From contig NZ_WBVS01000012.1 in assembly GCF_009193305.1 (NCBI RefSeq), forward strand, positions 1 to 57,252: a stretch of DNA of 57,252 nt, read 5' to 3'. The position numbers and the translations under genes were made by a program. Positions within the stretch are counted from its first letter, which is position 1. The number at the start of each line of letters is the position of its first letter. This document shows, in pieces, positions 1-10,342 of the stretch. The notes under the pieces are model-generated. The model searched no databases. It was not told the origin of the DNA and was given only the letters and a program-made list of their open reading frames with translations. This stretch comes from Bifidobacterium cebidarum. GTDB lineage: Bacteria > Actinomycetota > Actinomycetes > Actinomycetales > Bifidobacteriaceae.

Positions 1-80
1 TTCCGAACCCGGAAGCTAAGGCCTGGCACGGCGATGGTACTGCACCCGACAGGGTGTGGGAGAGTAGCACACCGCCGCAT
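1..80 (+). rRNA. rrf: 5S ribosomal RNA, 3' end (partial)
   Basis: The first bases match the 3' two thirds of a bacterial 5S rRNA: the CCGAAC/GGAAGCTAAG loop region, then the helix ending in GGGAGAGTAGCACACCGCC. The 5' part lies outside the window. The exact 3' end is judged by eye and could be off by a few bases. Two strong hairpins follow within 110 bases, as expected at the end of an rRNA operon. Confidence 0.93.
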
Positions 81-90
81 TTAACGTTGA

Positions 91-125
91 GGAAAGCCCG
101 ATACCACGAAGGTACCGGGCCTTCC
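91..125 (+). terminator. Hairpin after 5S rRNA
   Basis: GGAA-GCCCG-TACC pairs with GGTA-CGGGC-TTCC around a short loop, with one or two bulged bases. It lies about 10 bases beyond the 5S end. There is no long T-run, so it may act as an RNA processing or end-protecting stem, or as the first of two tandem terminators. Confidence 0.6.
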
Positions 126-150
126 CGCTATAACGGCACAGACATGACTA

Positions 151-191
151 GGGATTGTTCGGAGACAACATCTCCGAACAATCCCTTTTTG
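151..191 (+). terminator. Rho-independent terminator of the upstream rRNA operon
   Basis: A perfect 15-bp stem (151-165 with 171-185) has a 5-nt loop and is followed directly by TTTTT. This is a textbook intrinsic terminator and most likely ends the rRNA operon. Between it and the start of the GH3 gene at 456 I see no gene; that stretch must hold the GH3 promoter, but I could not pick a convincing -35/-10 pair. Confidence 0.93.
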
Positions 192-455
192 TTATTGCCG
201 CCATTTGGCAGACAAAATTACGCTTATCCCTCAATCACCGAAGCGATGAAGCTGCCTGAATCTCTACCGTTTGTGCGCGGTAAACGACAGGTTGTGTGAT
301 AGGGCCTGCACGCGTTTTGCGAACCTGATTGAATCAGACTAGCGGCGAGAAGTCTGAACGTCACAGTGGTGTCACATCAGATGCATCGTTAATGAATCAA
401 TGGTCGTGCACAGCGGTAATAGTGCGGCGACAGTGCAAGGAAGGACGAGTGCGAG

Positions 456-2912
456 ATGGAACTCGAAGAACTTTCGGTAGGCGAGAAAGCGGCGATGCTT
501 TCCGGCGGCTCCGAATGGGATTCGCGCGGCAATGAGCGTGCAGGCATCCCCAGCTTTGTAATGAGCGATGGCCCCCACGGTGTGCGCCGCCAGCTCGGTG
601 AAGGTGATCACCTCGGTTTGGGCGCATCCAAGCCGGCCACCTGTTTCCCTACCGCAGGAACGGTGGCCAATTCTTGGGATCCGGCACTTGCAGAGGAAAT
701 GGGTGAGGCGTTGGGCAAGGAAGCCCACGATCTCGATGTGAACGTGCTGCTGGGCCCGGGCCTCAACATCAAGCGCAACCCGTTGTGCGGCCGTAACTTT
801 GAATACTATTCCGAAGACCCAATCGTGGCTGGCCGCATGGCCGCAGGCCTGATTCGAGGCATCCAGTCCAACGGCGTTTCCGCATGCCCCAAGCATTTTG
901 CCGTCAACAGCCAGGAGCTGCGCCGTCAAGCCTCCAACAGCGTGATTGACGAGCGCACCATGCGCGAAATCTACCTGACTGGCTTCGAAATCGCCGTGCG
1001 CGAGGCCGCGCCGATGACCATCATGACCTCGTACAACGAGATCAATGGCGTTTATGCGCACGAAAACAAGCACTTGCTGCAGGATATTCTGCGCGATGAG
1101 TGGGGCTTCAACGGCATGGTCGTCTCCGACTGGGGTGGCTCCAACTCCGCCGTGGCCGCAGTCAAGGCCGGCGGATCGCTGGAAATGCCAAGTCCCGGTT
1201 ATACCTCAGTGCGCGAACTCGAAGACGCGGTCAAGGCAGGCACGCTGTCTGAGGCTGATCTCAATGCTCGTGCGGCGGAAGTGGCCAAAATCGCCCGTCT
1301 GACCCGTACTGAGGGCGTCGGCCGTGACGATCTGCTGGATGATGCCATCGCTGCCGCACACCATGAAGTGGCCCGCAAGGTGGCTGAAGGCTCATCCGTA
1401 TTGCTGAAGAACACCAACGCCGCACTGCCGCTGAAGCCCGGCATGCATGTGGCTGTGGTGGGCGATATGGCCAAGACCCCACGATTCCAGGGCTCTGGCT
1501 CCTCCAAGGTGAACGCCACCCGTGAAGAAAACATTGTGGATGAACTGACCGCAGCCGCCGAATCCACCGGTGTTACGGTAACCGGTTACTCTCAGGGATA
1601 CGACCGCCAAGGGGCTGCCAACCAGGCGTTGCTGAATGAAGCGGTTGCTCTTGCATCGCAACCTGGTACGGATGCCGTAGTTGCCGTAATCGGCCTCGAC
1701 GAGCGCAGCGAATCCGAAGGTTTGGATCGCTCCACTATGGCCATTCCACAGGTACAGAATGATTTGATTGCTGCCCTGACCGCTACAGGCAAACCGGTGA
1801 TTGTGGTGCTGGTGGCCGGCTCTCCGGTGGAACTGCCGTGGTTCGATGATGTGGCGGCAATCCTATACGTAGGTCTCTCTGGCCAGGCTGGAGCTTCCGC
1901 CACCGTGCGCGCGCTCACTGGTCAGATCAACCCGTCCGGTCATTTGGCTGAAACCTGGCCGATGCGCTATGAGGATTGCCCGTCCGCCGGCTGGTATCCG
2001 GCCGTGGGCCGTGACGCCATTTATCGCGAGGGACCGTTCGTCGGCTACCGTTACTACGAAACCGCTCAGGTGCCGGTGCGTTTCCCATTCGGCTACGGTC
2101 TGAGCTATTCCAGCTTCACCTACAGCGATCTCATCGCTGACGAAACCGGCGTTCAGTTCATCGTCACCAATGATTCCGATGTGCCAGGCGCCACTGTCGC
2201 ACAGCTGTACGTCGCCGGACCATCACGATCGGAAGCCGACGCCGCGGGTGTGCTGCGCCCGGTCCGTGAGCTCAAGGGCTTTGCCAAAATTGAGCTTGGC
2301 GCACACGAATCGAAGACCGTGCACATCGAATTCGACCGGTACACCTTCCGTCATTTCGATGTCACGATGAACCGCTGGGCCACCGAATCCGGCATCTGGA
2401 CCTTGTCTGTGGGCACAAACGCTGAAGATTTGCCGCTGAGCACCCCATTCGCCGTCGCTGGCGATGTGGACGCGGTCACTGCCAACCCGGCGCTGGGCCA
2501 CTACCTGACTGGTGATGTCAAGCACGTCACCGATGCCGAGATGACCGCACTCTTCGGTCGTGAAGTCATCGCTTCCGGCAGGCCCACGACGTTCGGCGTG
2601 AATGATCCCATCTCGAGTTGGGTGGATTCGCGAGGCTTCGCTGCACGGACCATCGCCGCAACGCTGACCAAGCGTGAAGCTTCCGTACGGCAGAAGACCG
2701 GCTCTCCGGACCTCAACACCCTGTTTATTCTCAATATGCCGCCGCGGGCGATGAGCAAGATGACGCAGGGCATGGTCGATTCGGCCATGGTGGATGCCAT
2801 CGTCGCCATCGCCAACGGTCACACGTTCCGCGGGCTCGGCGGCTTGATCGCCGGATTCTTCCGCAACCAATCCGTCAACAAGCGCACTGCAAAGGAGCTC
2901 AACAATGACTGA
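456..2912 (+). CDS. Glycoside hydrolase family 3 (beta-glucosidase-like)
   Basis: An 818-residue GH3 enzyme of the beta-glucosidase/beta-xylosidase superfamily, expected to hydrolyse beta-linked oligosaccharides or glycosides in the cytoplasm. The N-terminal barrel shows the family's MSDGPHG start motif, GPGLNIKRNPLCGRNFEYYSED and the VVSDWGG motif carrying the nucleophile aspartate. The second alpha/beta domain holds the KNTNAALPL and GQAGASAT segments, and a fibronectin-like C-terminal domain follows. There is no signal peptide, so it is probably intracellular. A tail of about 120 residues after the Fn3-like part has no recognised function. The start is chosen from the AAGGACGAG site 6-15 bases upstream of ATG. 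It overlaps the next gene by 8 bases. The exact substrate cannot be read from sequence. Confidence 0.93.
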   Translation: MELEELSVGEKAAMLSGGSEWDSRGNERAGIPSFVMSDGPHGVRRQLGEGDHLGLGASKPATCFPTAGTVANSWDPALAEEMGEALGKEAHDLDVNVLLGPGLNIKRNPLCGRNFEYYSEDPIVAGRMAAGLIRGIQSNGVSACPKHFAVNSQELRRQASNSVIDERTMREIYLTGFEIAVREAAPMTIMTSYNEINGVYAHENKHLLQDILRDEWGFNGMVVSDWGGSNSAVAAVKAGGSLEMPSPGYTSVRELEDAVKAGTLSEADLNARAAEVAKIARLTRTEGVGRDDLLDDAIAAAHHEVARKVAEGSSVLLKNTNAALPLKPGMHVAVVGDMAKTPRFQGSGSSKVNATREENIVDELTAAAESTGVTVTGYSQGYDRQGAANQALLNEAVALASQPGTDAVVAVIGLDERSESEGLDRSTMAIPQVQNDLIAALTATGKPVIVVLVAGSPVELPWFDDVAAILYVGLSGQAGASATVRALTGQINPSGHLAETWPMRYEDCPSAGWYPAVGRDAIYREGPFVGYRYYETAQVPVRFPFGYGLSYSSFTYSDLIADETGVQFIVTNDSDVPGATVAQLYVAGPSRSEADAAGVLRPVRELKGFAKIELGAHESKTVHIEFDRYTFRHFDVTMNRWATESGIWTLSVGTNAEDLPLSTPFAVAGDVDAVTANPALGHYLTGDVKHVTDAEMTALFGREVIASGRPTTFGVNDPISSWVDSRGFAARTIAATLTKREASVRQKTGSPDLNTLFILNMPPRAMSKMTQGMVDSAMVDAIVAIANGHTFRGLGGLIAGFFRNQSVNKRTAKELNND

Positions 2913-3447
2913 TACCAACACCACTCCCGCTGCCGGAGAGAAGAAGCTCGGCCCTATCCGCCAGTGGATCAAGGATCACCCCACCATTTGGGAATTCATC
3001 CTGTTCAACGTGCTCTCGAACATCTCCACCATTTCACGTTTCGCGGTCACGTGGATCGGTACCGCGATTTTCGTGGCAGGCCTTGGCATCACCACGCCGT
3101 TCCACTTCCTCATCTTCAACTACCCGGAATCCGGTAATGGCCTCGGTGGCTTCCTCACCTTCCTCTTCGCCGAGGTCATCGCTCAGGTGGTGAACTTCTT
3201 CGTGCAGATGAAGTGGGTGTTCAAGTCCGACTCCAGCTTCAAGGATGCCGCTTGGAAGTACGCCATTCTGGCCGTGGTCATCGTGGTGGTGAACCTTGTG
3301 CTGCCGGGCTACGTGACTTCTCTGTGCCAGGGCTGGGGCATGAATGCCGGCGTGGCCGGCACCATCGCCTCCGTGGTGAACACCTTGCTGGCCGTGGTGG
3401 TGAGCTACCCGCTGCTCAAGTTCTGGATTATGCCCAAGAACAAGTGA
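2905..3447 (+). CDS. GtrA-like small integral membrane protein
   Basis: A 180-residue protein with about four hydrophobic segments (roughly residues 28-60, 72-95, 112-132 and 140-170) and a polar N-terminal tail. The spacing and the F-x-E-V-I-A-Q-x-V-N-F-x-x-x-x-x-W-V-F segment resemble the GtrA family, whose members assist lipid-linked sugar transfer or cell-surface polysaccharide synthesis. The ATG lies inside the end of the GH3 gene (8-base overlap) with AAAGGAG 9 bases upstream inside GH3 codons, so translation is coupled. Co-expression with a cytoplasmic glycosidase might mean a link to glycoside export or import, but that is inference. The family call is moderate. Confidence 0.75.
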   Translation: MTDTNTTPAAGEKKLGPIRQWIKDHPTIWEFILFNVLSNISTISRFAVTWIGTAIFVAGLGITTPFHFLIFNYPESGNGLGGFLTFLFAEVIAQVVNFFVQMKWVFKSDSSFKDAAWKYAILAVVIVVVNLVLPGYVTSLCQGWGMNAGVAGTIASVVNTLLAVVVSYPLLKFWIMPKNK

Positions 3448-3499
3448 GGTACGTACGGCGATAATCTACGATCATTCTTTCTGACCACTCCTTCCGCTG

Positions 3500-3544
3500 A
3501 TTGGCCGGCGACGTTGCTCCTCGAACGTCGCCGGCCAATTTTTG
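3500..3544 (+). terminator. Rho-independent terminator after the GtrA-like gene
   Basis: A perfect 16-bp stem (3500-3515 with 3524-3539) has an 8-nt loop and is followed by TTTTTG. It closes the GH3/GtrA-like unit. Confidence 0.92.
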
Positions 3545-3647
3545 TGATGCGCAACTGATGAGCAGTAGTGCAAATGTGAGCCACGCCACATCGCGGAAAA
3601 CGATTCATGGGGCCGGCCGTCAATAAATGGCGGAAAATCAAGGTAAA

Positions 3648-3663
3648 ACACTATATCTAGTGA
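3648..3663 (+). promoter_or_regulatory. NrdR box 1 upstream of nrdHIE
   Basis: ACACTATATCTAGTGA matches the NrdR consensus ACAcwATATaTwGTgt at nearly every conserved position. It is the distal member of a pair: box starts are 32 bp apart, three helical turns, the usual arrangement for NrdR, the ATP/dATP-sensing repressor of ribonucleotide reductase genes. Confidence 0.85.
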
Positions 3664-3679
3664 TGCAGTATGCAACACG

Positions 3680-3695
3680 CCACTACACATAGTGG
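3680..3695 (+). promoter_or_regulatory. NrdR box 2 upstream of nrdHIE
   Basis: CCACTACACATAGTGG keeps the CACTA...TAGTG arms of an NrdR box. It ends one base before the predicted -35 box, so a bound repressor would block RNA polymerase. Confidence 0.8.
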
Positions 3696-3696
3696 C

Positions 3697-3724
3697 TTGA
3701 TTGCAAACCACATGGTTGTAAGAT
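3697..3724 (+). promoter_or_regulatory. Predicted nrdHIE promoter
   Basis: TTGATT (3697-3702), a 16-bp spacer and TAAGAT (3719-3724). Transcription would begin near 3731 and leave a leader of about 37 nt with an AAAAGGGGAG ribosome-binding site before nrdH. Confidence 0.6.
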
Positions 3725-3767
3725 GGCATTCGCTTTCATTCACATTGCTGCCAAAAGGGGAGTTGCC

Positions 3768-4022
3768 ATGACCGTCACCGTGTTCACCAAGCCGCATTGC
3801 CCGCAGTGCGAGGCCACCAAGCGCCAGTTCACCAAGTTGGGCGTGCCGTTTGAAACCGTGGACCTGACGGAAAACCCCTCCACCCTTGAGCAGCTGCAGG
3901 CCGCCGGCTTCCAGCAGGCTCCAGTCGTCATTACGCCGGACAACTCCTGGACCGGCTACCGCCCGGATCTTATCCGTGAAGTCGCCAAGCAGGCTGCAGC
4001 GACCGCTCCGGTGGCCGCGTGA
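3768..4022 (+). CDS. nrdH: NrdH glutaredoxin-like redoxin
   Basis: An 84-residue electron donor for class Ib ribonucleotide reductase. It reduces the NrdE active-site disulfide and is itself reduced by thioredoxin reductase. Visible features are the redox motif CPQC near residue 11 and the C-terminal WTGYRPD segment typical of NrdH. The ATG at 3768 is preferred over an in-frame ATG at 3723 because it has AAAAGGGGAG 6-15 bases upstream and gives the family's usual length. It is the first gene of nrdHIE and overlaps nrdI by 4 bases. Confidence 0.95.
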   Translation: MTVTVFTKPHCPQCEATKRQFTKLGVPFETVDLTENPSTLEQLQAAGFQQAPVVITPDNSWTGYRPDLIREVAKQAAATAPVAA

Positions 4023-4534
4023 CGCTGCGTGACGCAGTCGCAGTGGTTGCGCCCTCCGGCCAGACTGAGAGTGAGCATACCGCCAGCGCACCAGAATATG
4101 CTGCACAAGGCACTCCGATAGGCGCGCTGGTTTATTTCTCCTCAGCTTCCGAAAACACTGCACGATTTGTGGCAGGATGCCGATTCCAGGACGAAGGCAT
4201 CAACGTGTACCGTGTGCCGCTGAAGGCTTCCGAGCCAGCGCTGAACGTACGCGAACCGTACGTCATCATGGTGCCGACGTACGGTGGTGGCGTCATCAAG
4301 AAGGCCGTACCGATTCAAGTTAAGCGCTTCCTCAACGACCCGGAGAATCGTGCATGGATTCGCGGCGTCATCGCATCTGGTAACACGAACTTCGGTGAAG
4401 CCTACTGCGCGGCGGGCGATATCATTTCTGCAAAATGCCACGTGCCGTTCCTCTATAAATTTGAGTTGATGGGCACCCCGGAAGACACCGCCGCCGTGAA
4501 AAACGGCCTTGTGAAATTCTTCACGACCAAGTAA
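4019..4534 (+). CDS. nrdI: NrdI flavodoxin-like maturase
   Basis: NrdI is an FMN flavodoxin that supplies oxidant for assembling the dimanganese-tyrosyl cofactor of NrdF. The FMN phosphate loop is seen as [12 protein letters not shown], with VPTYGGG further on. The product is 171 residues, about 30 longer at the N-terminus than many NrdI proteins; the extension is polar and its role is unclear. The GTG at 4019 overlaps the nrdH stop (GTGA), suggesting translational coupling. No later in-frame start has a convincing ribosome-binding site. Confidence 0.92.
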   Translation: MTLRDAVAVVAPSGQTESEHTASAPEYAAQGTPIGALVYFSSASENTARFVAGCRFQDEGINVYRVPLKASEPALNVREPYVIMVPTYGGGVIKKAVPIQVKRFLNDPENRAWIRGVIASGNTNFGEAYCAAGDIISAKCHVPFLYKFELMGTPEDTAAVKNGLVKFFTTK

Positions 4535-4582
4535 TCGTTGTTCTCAACCGTTCCGCAACATTGCAAGGACCACAACCTAACT

Positions 4583-6775
4583 ATGACCGATTTCACCAAC
4601 ACCGAACTGGCCCTCGACAACACGTCGCATGCCGCTGAGCCCACCGATCCCGCGCACGATTACCATGCGCTGAACGCGATGCTCAACCTGTATGACGCCA
4701 ACGGTCAAATCCAGTTCGACAAAGACAAGGCCGCCGAGCGTGCCTATGTGACCAACCATGTGGCCGCGAACACGGTGGCCTTCCCATCAACGGCGGAGCG
4801 ACTGCAGTTCCTGATCGACAACCAGTACTACAACCCCGCGGTGTTCGCCCAGTATTCGGCTGAATTCCTCGACCGTTTCTACGCACACGTGGAATCCGCC
4901 GGCTTCGAATTCGGTACCTTCCTCGGTGCCTTCAAGTTCTACACTTCGTATGCGCTGAAGACCTTCGATGGCAAGCGCTACCTCGAGGATTTCCCGCAGC
5001 GCTGCGCCGCCGTGGCGCTGGAACTCGCCGCCGGCGACGAAGCCCAGGCCATCGAATACGCCGACGAAATGCTCGCCGGCCGCTTCCAGCCCGCAACCCC
5101 CACCTTCCTGAACCTCGGCAAGGCTCAGCGCGGCGAGCCGGTCAGCTGCTTCCTGGTGCGCATCGAAGACAACATGGAGTCCATCTCCCGCGGCATCAAC
5201 GCGGCCTTGCAGCTCTCCAAGCGTGGTGGTGGCGTAGCCCTGCTGTTGAGCAACCTGCGTGAGCTCGGCGCTCCGATCAAGCACATCGAAAACCAATCCA
5301 GCGGCGTGATTCCGGTCATGAAGCTGCTGGAAGACGCATTCTCCTACGCCAACCAGCTGGGTGCCCGTCAAGGTGCCGGCGCTGTCTACCTGAGTGCCCA
5401 TCACCCGGATATCCTGCGATTCCTCGACACCAAGCGCGAGAACGCGGACGAGAAGATCCGCATCAAGTCCCTGGCGCTCGGTGTGGTGATTCCGGACATC
5501 ACCTTCGAACTGGCCAAGCGCAAGGAGCAGATGGCCCTGTTCAGCCCCTACGATGTGGAACGCGTCTATGGCAAGCCGTTCGCCGACATCGCCATTTCCG
5601 AGCATTACGAGGAGATGGTGGCGGACGATCGCATCAAGAAGACCTACATCGACGCCCGCAAGTTCTTCACTACCATCGCCGAACTGCAGTTCGAATCCGG
5701 CTACCCATACATCGTGTTCGAGGACACAGTCAACCGCGCAAACCCGATCGAGGGCCGCGTGACCATGTCGAACCTATGCTCCGAAATCCTGCAGGTGCAG
5801 GAGCCCAGCGAATTCAACGAGGACCTGACCTACAAGTACGTCGGTCGCGACATCTCCTGCAATCTCGGCTCCCTCAACATCGCCAAAGCGATGGACGGCG
5901 GGTTGGCACACACTGTGGAGACCGCCATCCGCGCGCTTACCTCGGTGGCCGAGCACACGAGCATCAACGCCGTGCCCTCCATCCGCCGCGCCAACGAGGA
6001 AGGCCATGCCATCGGCCTTGGCCAGATGAACCTGCATGGCTTCCTGGCTCGCGAGGGCATCATGTACGGTTCCGAGGAAGGCCTCGACTTCACCGACATG
6101 TATTTCATGACCGTGGCCTACCACGCCTACCGAGCCTCCCACAAGCTCGCCGTGGAACACGGCCAGGCATTCAAGAGCTTCCCGACCTCGGATTACGCCA
6201 AGCCGGCCGGCCAGGGCAACTATTTCGACAAGTACACCGATGGCCGCCGTTCCCTTGAGCCGCGTACCGCCCGCGTGCGCGAGCTGTTCGCCAAGTTCGG
6301 CATTGCCATCCCGACCGTGGCTGATTGGCAGGCGCTGCAGGCCGACATCATCAAGGACGGCATCTACAACCAGAATCTGCAGGCCGTGCCGCCCACCGGA
6401 TCGATCTCCTACATCAACCACTCCACGAGCTCGATTCATCCGATCGCATCCAAGATCGAAATCCGCAAGGAAGGCAAGATCGGGCGTGTGTATTACCCGG
6501 CGGCCTACATGACCAACGACAACCTTGAGTACTATAAGGATGCCTACGAGATCGGTTGGAAGGCCATCGTCGACACCTATGCCGAAGCCACCCAGCACGT
6601 CGATCAGGGTCTCTCGCTGACGCTGTTCTTCCCGGACACCGCCACCACCCGCGACCTCAACAAGGCCCAGATCTACGCCTGGCGCAAGGGCATCAAAACC
6701 CTCTACTACATCCGCATCCGCCAGCAGGCGCTGGAAGGCACTGAGGTGCAGGGCTGCGTCTCCTGCATGCTCTGA
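4583..6775 (+). CDS. nrdE: Class Ib ribonucleoside-diphosphate reductase, alpha subunit
   Basis: The 730-residue catalytic subunit reduces ribonucleoside diphosphates to deoxyribonucleoside diphosphates. The substrate-site cysteine lies in [12 protein letters not shown], the thiyl-radical cysteine in [10 protein letters not shown], and the NHSTSSIHP and PPTGSISYI segments are typical of R1. The C-terminal QGCVSCML pair takes electrons from NrdH. The ATG at 4583 has AAGGACC upstream; an in-frame TTG at 4538 has none and is rejected. It shares the NrdR-controlled transcript with nrdH and nrdI. It lacks the long N-terminal ATP cone of class Ia, as expected for NrdE. Confidence 0.96.
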   Translation: MTDFTNTELALDNTSHAAEPTDPAHDYHALNAMLNLYDANGQIQFDKDKAAERAYVTNHVAANTVAFPSTAERLQFLIDNQYYNPAVFAQYSAEFLDRFYAHVESAGFEFGTFLGAFKFYTSYALKTFDGKRYLEDFPQRCAAVALELAAGDEAQAIEYADEMLAGRFQPATPTFLNLGKAQRGEPVSCFLVRIEDNMESISRGINAALQLSKRGGGVALLLSNLRELGAPIKHIENQSSGVIPVMKLLEDAFSYANQLGARQGAGAVYLSAHHPDILRFLDTKRENADEKIRIKSLALGVVIPDITFELAKRKEQMALFSPYDVERVYGKPFADIAISEHYEEMVADDRIKKTYIDARKFFTTIAELQFESGYPYIVFEDTVNRANPIEGRVTMSNLCSEILQVQEPSEFNEDLTYKYVGRDISCNLGSLNIAKAMDGGLAHTVETAIRALTSVAEHTSINAVPSIRRANEEGHAIGLGQMNLHGFLAREGIMYGSEEGLDFTDMYFMTVAYHAYRASHKLAVEHGQAFKSFPTSDYAKPAGQGNYFDKYTDGRRSLEPRTARVRELFAKFGIAIPTVADWQALQADIIKDGIYNQNLQAVPPTGSISYINHSTSSIHPIASKIEIRKEGKIGRVYYPAAYMTNDNLEYYKDAYEIGWKAIVDTYAEATQHVDQGLSLTLFFPDTATTRDLNKAQIYAWRKGIKTLYYIRIRQQALEGTEVQGCVSCML

Positions 6776-6777
6776 CA

Positions 6778-6866
6778 GTCTGATGGAGTGTCCTCGGCGT
6801 TGCTCCTCGGTCGACGTACCTTCGTACGCCTTCCCTCGGTGCGCCTAGAGGACACACGCATCAGAC
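6778..6866 (+). terminator. Large imperfect hairpin after nrdE
   Basis: GTCTGATG (6778-6785) pairs with CATCAGAC (6859-6866), and GTGTCCTC (6788-6795) pairs with GAGGACAC (6848-6855). A smaller CGTAC/GTACG hairpin sits in the middle. There is no T-run, so it may partly terminate the nrdHIE transcript or set its 3' end. Confidence 0.55.
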
Positions 6867-6915
6867 CATCAGAGTCTGTTACAACGTACATTCGATAATC
6901 ATCTATGACCGGCAA

Positions 6916-8019
<1,104 letters not shown>

Positions 8020-8022
<3 letters not shown>

Positions 8023-8150
8023 CTGTCGGTTTTTGAACACTGACTGTAGGATTTCCAACGCTGACTGTAGGGTTTTGAACGTTTTTTGTAGAAAAACCTA
8101 CAGTCTTAGTTCAAATTCCTACAGTCAGTGTTGGAAATCCTACAGTCAGG
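8020..8150. repeat. 21-bp repeat array forming a long hairpin (locus 1)
   Basis: Three forward units begin TGACTGT(A/C)GG at 8020, 8041 and 8062, each about 21 bp. They are followed by three inverted units ending CCTACAGTC. The two halves are largely complementary, so either strand can fold into a hairpin of over 100 nt. The array sits between convergent nrdF and the sensor kinase gene and overlaps the nrdF stop codon. The same units recur at 47496-47602. A bidirectional terminator role is likely. Confidence 0.85.
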
Positions 8151-8193
8151 TTATTGGCGGGATTATCCGAGACCCTACGGGATCAGTACGGGA

Positions 8194-9519
8194 TCAACGC
8201 GGGATTAATGCGGTAAGAATGAACCAGTGATCCTCGGTGCGAATCGTCACTTCGCCGCCGTACTGTGCGGCGATGTGACGAATCGACTTCACACCGAACC
8301 CATGCCGTGAGGCGTCGCGCTTCGTGGTACGCAGCGCGCCCGTCGAGTCCTTCTTCAGCGTGGAATCATAGTAATTCTCCACGCGAATCACCATGAACCG
8401 CCCTTGACCATACAAGGCCAAGCGAATCAGGCGCTGCTGCTTGTCCGGTAGTTTGCTGGTCGCCTCAATCGCGTTGTCCAGCGCGTTGCCGAACAATGAG
8501 GCGATATCCATTGACGACATGCCATCCAACAGTTTGCCGTCCGCCACAGCGGTGAGCGTGATGCCCCGATCCGCACAAGTGCGCATCTTCGAGGTCAGAA
8601 TCACATCCAATACCGGATTGCCGGAGTGTTGCTGCGCGCTCGCCGCAGCAACCGAAGCTTCCAACTGTTCGAATCCGGCTGCCGCATGCTCAGGGTCCAC
8701 TTCCGCGCGCAAGGCTGCGATCTGATGCTTCAGATCGTGAGCCAGTCGTCCAATGGATTCGATGTTCTCCTTGGATGCCAGATATTCCTGATGCTGGCTT
8801 GCCAATTGCGCGTTGATCGAGGCCAGTTCCGCGTTCGCGGCCATGCGTCGTGCCTGCTCCTGCTGCGCGTAGAGAATCGCGAATCCGCAGAAATCCACCA
8901 ATGTGCGGATGTAGAACACCTCCTGGCCCACAGTGCCGGAAAATGGCGTGTTGGTGGAGATGAAGCTCAGGTTGCTCATGGCGAACGTCGTGATGGTAAT
9001 GGCCAAGGTGCCCACCGACAGCTGCCATGTGGTGCTGGTCGGCGCATCATGCGCGAAATTGCCGCGTTCCACCAGCCATGCGGCGGCGAATGCGATTGCG
9101 TACGTGCCGATGAGTATCAACGTGGTGAATGGCTCCCGCGGTGGCAGGCTGAGCCCGTATTGCAGGAATGTCACCAACTGCCAATGCAGTGAAGCGACCA
9201 ATTCCGCCAGCACAAATGCGCGAGCGGTAATATACAGGCCTTCGCGATTGCCGGTGCCTGCGGCGAATCGCACGATCGCCCACATGCCGCCGAACGCCAA
9301 GAGCATGCCGATCACCCAGAACCACAGAGGCATCACACCATCGAGGTATTGGATGGCGATCATGCCCGCCAGGCCAGCTGCGCTGACCGTGGCTGTGCGC
9401 TGCCAGCTCACGCGGCGATAGATGGCCATGATGTACACCATACAGGCCAGCCATTCGCACAAGGCGGTGTAAAGGCGTGGAATATCAGGCAGCGCGTTGG
9501 TTATCATGGTGCCGTCCAT
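8194..9519 (-). CDS. Sensor histidine kinase, AgrC-like (GHKL ATPase)
   Basis: A 441-residue membrane kinase. About six membrane segments fill residues 10-215, followed by a coiled-coil linker (215-255). The phospho-acceptor segment LAHDLKHQ holds H261. The GHKL ATPase domain has N345/N349 in the N box and GFGVKSI in the G box near residue 410. This layout fits the HPK10/AgrC class that pairs with LytTR regulators and often senses small peptides; no peptide precursor gene was seen nearby. The start codon overlaps the regulator's stop (TAATG), so translation is coupled. Its ligand is unknown. Confidence 0.9.
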   Translation of the reverse strand: MDGTMITNALPDIPRLYTALCEWLACMVYIMAIYRRVSWQRTATVSAAGLAGMIAIQYLDGVMPLWFWVIGMLLAFGGMWAIVRFAAGTGNREGLYITARAFVLAELVASLHWQLVTFLQYGLSLPPREPFTTLILIGTYAIAFAAAWLVERGNFAHDAPTSTTWQLSVGTLAITITTFAMSNLSFISTNTPFSGTVGQEVFYIRTLVDFCGFAILYAQQEQARRMAANAELASINAQLASQHQEYLASKENIESIGRLAHDLKHQIAALRAEVDPEHAAAGFEQLEASVAAASAQQHSGNPVLDVILTSKMRTCADRGITLTAVADGKLLDGMSSMDIASLFGNALDNAIEATSKLPDKQQRLIRLALYGQGRFMVIRVENYYDSTLKKDSTGALRTTKRDASRHGFGVKSIRHIAAQYGGEVTIRTEDHWFILTALIPR

Positions 9520-10238
9520 TAGAGCGCACCCATGCCCATGTAGTTGGTCAGCGCGGTGAGGAACGCCTTCTTGCGCGGGCGGCTTACGCGCAGCGCCTCA
9601 CCGTTCGACATCACGCAATCCTGCCCATCCACGCCGGTCACATGGCGCAGATTCACCAGATAGCAGGAGTTCGAGCGAAAGAAGTTCTGACCGGCCAGCC
9701 GTTCCTCGAAGTCCTTCAATGTGCCGGTCACCGAAAGCTTGCCGCCCTGCGTATGCACGATGATTGTGTGACGAATCGATTCGATGTACAGCACATCGGC
9801 CAGTTCCACGCGCATCTGCTTGCCGCCGGCTTCGATGAGCAGCGCCTCATCGGTGCGACGGCGCACCATATCAATCGAACGCTTGATTTCCTGCCGGAAC
9901 GCGAAATAGGGGACAGGTTTCAGCAGATAGGAGAGTGCCTGCACCTCGTAGCCATTGATGGCATATTGCGGGGCGCCGGTGATGAACACGATGACCACCG
10001 AATTATCGCGCTCACGAATCCTGCGTGCCGCCGCCATGCCGTCCATGTGCTGCATTTCGATGTCCAGCAGCAGAATGTCGTACGTTGGCGTATATTTCTC
10101 TACGATTTGCTCGCCATCATCGAACACGGAAATCGTGAACTGCGTGCCGGTTTCGCTCTGATACTGATTCAGATAATCAAGCACCCTCTGACAGGCTTGC
10201 GGATCATCTTCGACCACCCCAACCCTGATATCGCGCAT
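9519..10238 (-). CDS. LytTR-family response regulator
   Basis: A 239-residue regulator, partner of the kinase encoded immediately downstream. The receiver domain (1-120) has acidic residues D11/D12, the acceptor D59 in LLLDIE and the conserved lysine in LLKP. The LytTR DNA-binding domain occupies about 140-239 (VLYIESIRHTIIVHT, FFRSNSCYLVNL). The ATG at 10238 is chosen because GGGAGGG lies 7 bases upstream; an upstream TTG at 10244 would be too close to that site. LytTR regulators usually bind pairs of short repeats near target promoters; targets were not identified here. Confidence 0.92.
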   Translation of the reverse strand: MRDIRVGVVEDDPQACQRVLDYLNQYQSETGTQFTISVFDDGEQIVEKYTPTYDILLLDIEMQHMDGMAAARRIRERDNSVVIVFITGAPQYAINGYEVQALSYLLKPVPYFAFRQEIKRSIDMVRRRTDEALLIEAGGKQMRVELADVLYIESIRHTIIVHTQGGKLSVTGTLKDFEERLAGQNFFRSNSCYLVNLRHVTGVDGQDCVMSNGEALRVSRPRKKAFLTALTNYMGMGAL

Positions 10239-10342
10239 GACCAAACCCTCCCGTCATGGTTCCTCTGCGTGCCATCTTATCCGGTGCTCTCGGCGGACTA
10301 TCGAGAAGCGGGGGCTTTATGGGAACATCTCTCGGCCTGGGG

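Noticed and set aside
54..299. Small open frame starting in 5S rRNA
   Set aside because: It runs through the 5S rRNA end and two terminators, so it cannot be a real protein gene.
372..1073. Long open frame antisense to the GH3 gene
   Set aside because: It mirrors GH3 codons, has no ribosome-binding site and resembles no protein family. Similar antisense frames over nrdE, the P-type ATPase, the ATPase gene, aga and GH13 are rejected for the same reason.
8033..8230. Cysteine-rich small open frame (NTDCRISNADCRVLN)
   Set aside because: The repeats in the peptide come from translating the 21-bp DNA repeat; the same peptide pattern appears at 47500 for the same reason.
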